NCBI GenBank assembly: GCA_934095825.1
Contig: CAKOKQ010000009.1
Location: 1-64,000 of the forward strand
Origin: an uncultured Bacilli bacterium
GTDB lineage: Bacteria > Bacillota_I > Bacilli_A > RF39 > UBA660
Reading direction: 5' to 3'
Length of the DNA stretch: 64,000 nucleotides
Position numbers and translations under genes: made by a program
Shown: piece by piece, positions 61,788-64,000 of the stretch
Layout: each line of letters begins with the position of its first letter
Numbering within the stretch: position 1 is the first letter of the stretch
The notes under the pieces: generated by a model
Told to the model about the DNA's origin: nothing
Databases searched by the model: none
The model's input: the letters and a program-made list of their open reading frames with translations, nothing else

Positions 61788-62418
61788 AGTTCTTTTTTTC
61801 ATCTGTATCATCTTTTATAATAACAGCATCAACTACATCTTTATTTTTACTTCTCTTTTTCTTTTTTTCTTCCTTAGTCATGGTTTCTTTTACCACGCTT
61901 TTATTAGTTAACCAGCCAAAAATTTCTAAACCAGCATATATCATTAAGACAATACCAATCGTTTGAAAAGCTAAGTTAGCTTCTAAAATGGTATAAAGTC
62001 CCGCTAAAATTAAAAGAAGAGAAATAATTAATAGACTAAAGAACTTAGGATTATTTTTTTTATCTATTTGCATGGCACTTGCAAAACGCATAATCCCACT
62101 TAATAAAATCCAACCGCCAATAACAAAACGAACCATAGCTTCCACAAAACCAGCGGCAAAGAAAAACACCGAACCGATTGCCATACAAGAAATTCCCGCT
62201 ACCATAGGTATGGCTGACACTTGGGGATTTTGTCTTACTAAAATATAATTTTTAATACAAGAATATAATCCAAACAAAATTAAAATGCCCCCTAAGATTC
62301 GGGATATAACTACAACCATTGTATCTGGATTCGTAAACATGATGGCGCCCAAGATAAAAAACAAAATGGCACTAACTAGAGAACTATTGTTATTGTAAGA
62401 CTTAACTTCAACTCTCAT
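61777..62418 (-). CDS. DUF308 (HdeD-like) membrane protein
   Basis: A 213-residue protein with six membrane helices in pairs, carrying the DUF308 pattern: FFILGAIMFTNPDTMVVVISRILGGILILFGLYSCI, then VRFVIGGWILLSGIMRFASAM and IGIVLMIYAGLEI. The C-terminus is a cytoplasmic Lys-rich tail. HdeD is an acid-stress membrane protein in enterics; the role in Bacillota is unknown. It overlaps the end of the converging signal-peptidase-like gene by 11 bases. Confidence 0.85.
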   Translation of the reverse strand: MRVEVKSYNNNSSLVSAILFFILGAIMFTNPDTMVVVISRILGGILILFGLYSCIKNYILVRQNPQVSAIPMVAGISCMAIGSVFFFAAGFVEAMVRFVIGGWILLSGIMRFASAMQIDKKNNPKFFSLLIISLLLILAGLYTILEANLAFQTIGIVLMIYAGLEIFGWLTNKSVVKETMTKEEKKKKRSKNKDVVDAVIIKDDTDEKKNSKK

Positions 62419-62614
62419 AAAAAACCTCTTTTCTTAACTTAGATTATACAATAAATAACGCTCCATGGCTAGCAAAATATCCTTGCTTTTTCACCATTTT
62501 CTTAAATCTTTCTTACTATATAATATATATATACTTAATTATATAGTATTTTCATTATTATATATAGGTATTATTTTTATCCCCAAACTAATTTCGTCCT
62601 TAAAGTAATATCAA

Positions 62615-62630
62615 GGGTGGGCGGGTTGGG
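62615..62630 (+). promoter_or_regulatory. G-quadruplex motif in the 326-base gap before tilS
   Basis: GGGTGGGCGGGTTGGG has four runs of three G with loops of one, one and two bases, which should form a very stable parallel quadruplex. The rest of 62419-62744 is A/T rich with no gene. The motif is 115 bases before the tilS start and upstream of a TATACG-type -10 (about 62722). Confidence 0.7.
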
Positions 62631-62744
62631 AAGTAATCATAAAAAACCTAGATATTCATTTCAAAACATTTCACAAAACTTTCAAGAAAATACTCATTGC
62701 TAATATTAATCAATTAGTGTATTATACGGTATAGGTGATTGCAC

Positions 62745-64000
62745 ATGAATTTAGAAAAATCATACCTTTATTTAAAACAAATTTTAAAACAAGGCGATAC
62801 TATCGTCATTGGTGTTTCTACGGGACCAGATTCTATGTGCTTATTATATCTTTTAGAAAAAATTCAAAAAGAAATTCCCATTAAAATCATTGTTGCCCAT
62901 GTAAATCACCATGTTCGTAAAGAAGCAATTACCGAAGAAGAATATATCAAAAAATATTGTCAAAGCCATCAAATTATCTGTGAAGTTGCTAATCTTAAAC
63001 CAGTAAAAAATAATTTTGAAGCCGTTGCTCACGAGTTTCGCTATGCTTTTTTTAAAAAACTAATTCAAAAATATCAAGCTAATTACTTAATGACCGCTCA
63101 CCATGGTGATGATTTAATCGAAACTATTTTAATGCGTCAACTAAGAGGAGCGTCCTTAAAAGGTTATGCTGGTATGAGTTTGCAAACCTCTTATGAAAAT
63201 TTCAGCTTGGTAAGACCTCTTCTTTTCTATACGAAGGAAGATATTCTTGAATTTGCCTCTTTAAATAACATTAAATATTTTGTAGATAATACCAACTTTT
63301 TAGATGATCACCTTCGTAACCGTATTCGTCAAAATATTTTACCCACTTTAAAAAAAGAAAATCCTAATGTTCACTTAAAATATTTGCAATTTAGCGAAGA
63401 ATTAGTGGCAGCTGACAAAGTTTTACAAAACCTTACTAATGAAATTATAAAACAAGTATATAATAATAATAGGTTACTAATACCCGCATTTTTAAAACAA
63501 GACAAGGTGATAGAAGAGCGAATAATTAAATTGATTTTAAAAGATTTATATAAAGACAATATTAATATCATAACCAATAAGCAAGTTACTAACATTATTG
63601 CTATGATTTACCGCAAAAAACCTAATGAAACTTTGTTATTACCCAATGGTTTTATAGCGATGAAAAATTATAACGAATTATATTTTAATAAAAAAGATTG
63701 TAAAGAAGTAAAAATAGATAATAAGAAACATAAACTAAAAGCTGTTAATAACTACAATAATCAAATAATCAAAATAGTTGGTGAGTGTAGTGATACTTCA
63801 AATTATTTAACAAGACTAGATAGTAGCGAGCTTAATCTGCCTCTATATATCAGGACCAGAAAAGATGGCGATAAAATGACTATCAAAAATATGACTGGCT
63901 CTAAAAAGATAAAGGATATTTTTATTGATAGTAAAGTTCCCATGGCGAAAAGAAATTCGTGGCTCTTAGTTTGTGATAATGATGATAATATCATTTGGTT
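62745..64000 (+). CDS. tilS: tRNA(Ile)-lysidine synthetase (runs off the right edge)
   Basis: 418 residues are visible and the frame is open at the end. The PP-loop is VIGVSTGPDSMCLL (SGGxDS in most relatives, with Thr here). HVNHHVRKEAITEEEYIKKYC, LMTAHHGDDLIETILMRQLRGASLKG and VDNTNFLDDHLRNRIRQNILP are family signatures, and the C-terminal domain has LYIRTRKDGDKM and SKKIKDIFIDSKVP. TilS attaches lysine to C34 of tRNA-Ile(CAU), which switches it to read AUA, essential in A/T-rich genomes. ATG at 62745 follows AGGTGA. Confidence 0.95.
   Translation, partial: MNLEKSYLYLKQILKQGDTIVIGVSTGPDSMCLLYLLEKIQKEIPIKIIVAHVNHHVRKEAITEEEYIKKYCQSHQIICEVANLKPVKNNFEAVAHEFRYAFFKKLIQKYQANYLMTAHHGDDLIETILMRQLRGASLKGYAGMSLQTSYENFSLVRPLLFYTKEDILEFASLNNIKYFVDNTNFLDDHLRNRIRQNILPTLKKENPNVHLKYLQFSEELVAADKVLQNLTNEIIKQVYNNNRLLIPAFLKQDKVIEERIIKLILKDLYKDNINIITNKQVTNIIAMIYRKKPNETLLLPNGFIAMKNYNELYFNKKDCKEVKIDNKKHKLKAVNNYNNQIIKIVGECSDTSNYLTRLDSSELNLPLYIRTRKDGDKMTIKNMTGSKKIKDIFIDSKVPMAKRNSWLLVCDNDDNIIW

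Overview
The window comes from a low-GC Bacillota. It is very A+T rich, uses the standard bacterial code (UGA is a stop, TGG is Trp, and the only tRNA gene is tRNA-Trp with a CCA anticodon), has AGGAGG-type ribosome binding sites, CIRCE heat-shock operators and many peptidoglycan enzymes. The rplM-rpsI-(insert)-cwlD order recalls Bacillus subtilis. Spore-type genes are scattered through it: a cotJA/cotJB fusion next to cotJC, cwlD, a CwlJ/SleB-like hydrolase, and a LysM amidase with no signal peptide. A sporulating, or formerly sporulating, walled relative of the Mollicutes/Erysipelotrichia branch of Bacilli fits best. The species cannot be named from the sequence alone.

Layout. 1-2.4 kb: cotJ genes, a small membrane protein and a peptide deformylase homologue. 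2.5-10.3 kb: a thioredoxin-fold protein, rplM-rpsI, an accessory insert between rpsI and cwlD (an unknown gene, a histidine-phosphatase pseudogene and a transglutaminase-like gene flanked by a 78-bp direct repeat), cwlD, an Abi_2 (HEPN-type) gene and htrA. 10.4-14.6 kb: a six-gene operon with two paralogues that may have an ADP-ribosyltransferase-like fold, a PhnP-like metallo-hydrolase and a Nudix hydrolase. 14.7-29.3 kb: GH25 lysozyme, TetR plus an MMPL exporter with an internal repeat region, mtnN, a leucine-rich-repeat protein, a UvrD-type helicase, a SWIM protein and a Fic protein. 29.6-34.3 kb: LysM amidase, CwlJ-like hydrolase and a holin/M23-LysM lysis pair. 34.4-42.5 kb: htpG and an N-domain-less clpB, each under CIRCE, a large secreted surface protein and a tiny ribbon-helix-helix regulator.

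42.5-54.4 kb is the accessory hot spot. It begins at an intact tRNA-Trp gene followed by three displaced tRNA 3' halves (43680, 50120, 53256). These delimit three inserts that carry, between them, two copies of a 119-residue membrane protein gene (a third copy lies outside, just beyond the last fragment), a 1229-residue protein built of repeats resembling sigma-70 region 4, a holin fragment, a frameshifted gene, a broken tyrosine recombinase and a D,D-carboxypeptidase. This cassette-like array is the best candidate in the window for an undescribed mobile system.

54.4-62.4 kb holds two divergent membrane-anchored XRE regulators, families of small lipoproteins, a cold-shock protein, several small unknown genes, a degenerate signal-peptidase-like protein and a DUF308 protein. 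The window ends inside tilS, whose upstream gap carries an isolated G-quadruplex motif.
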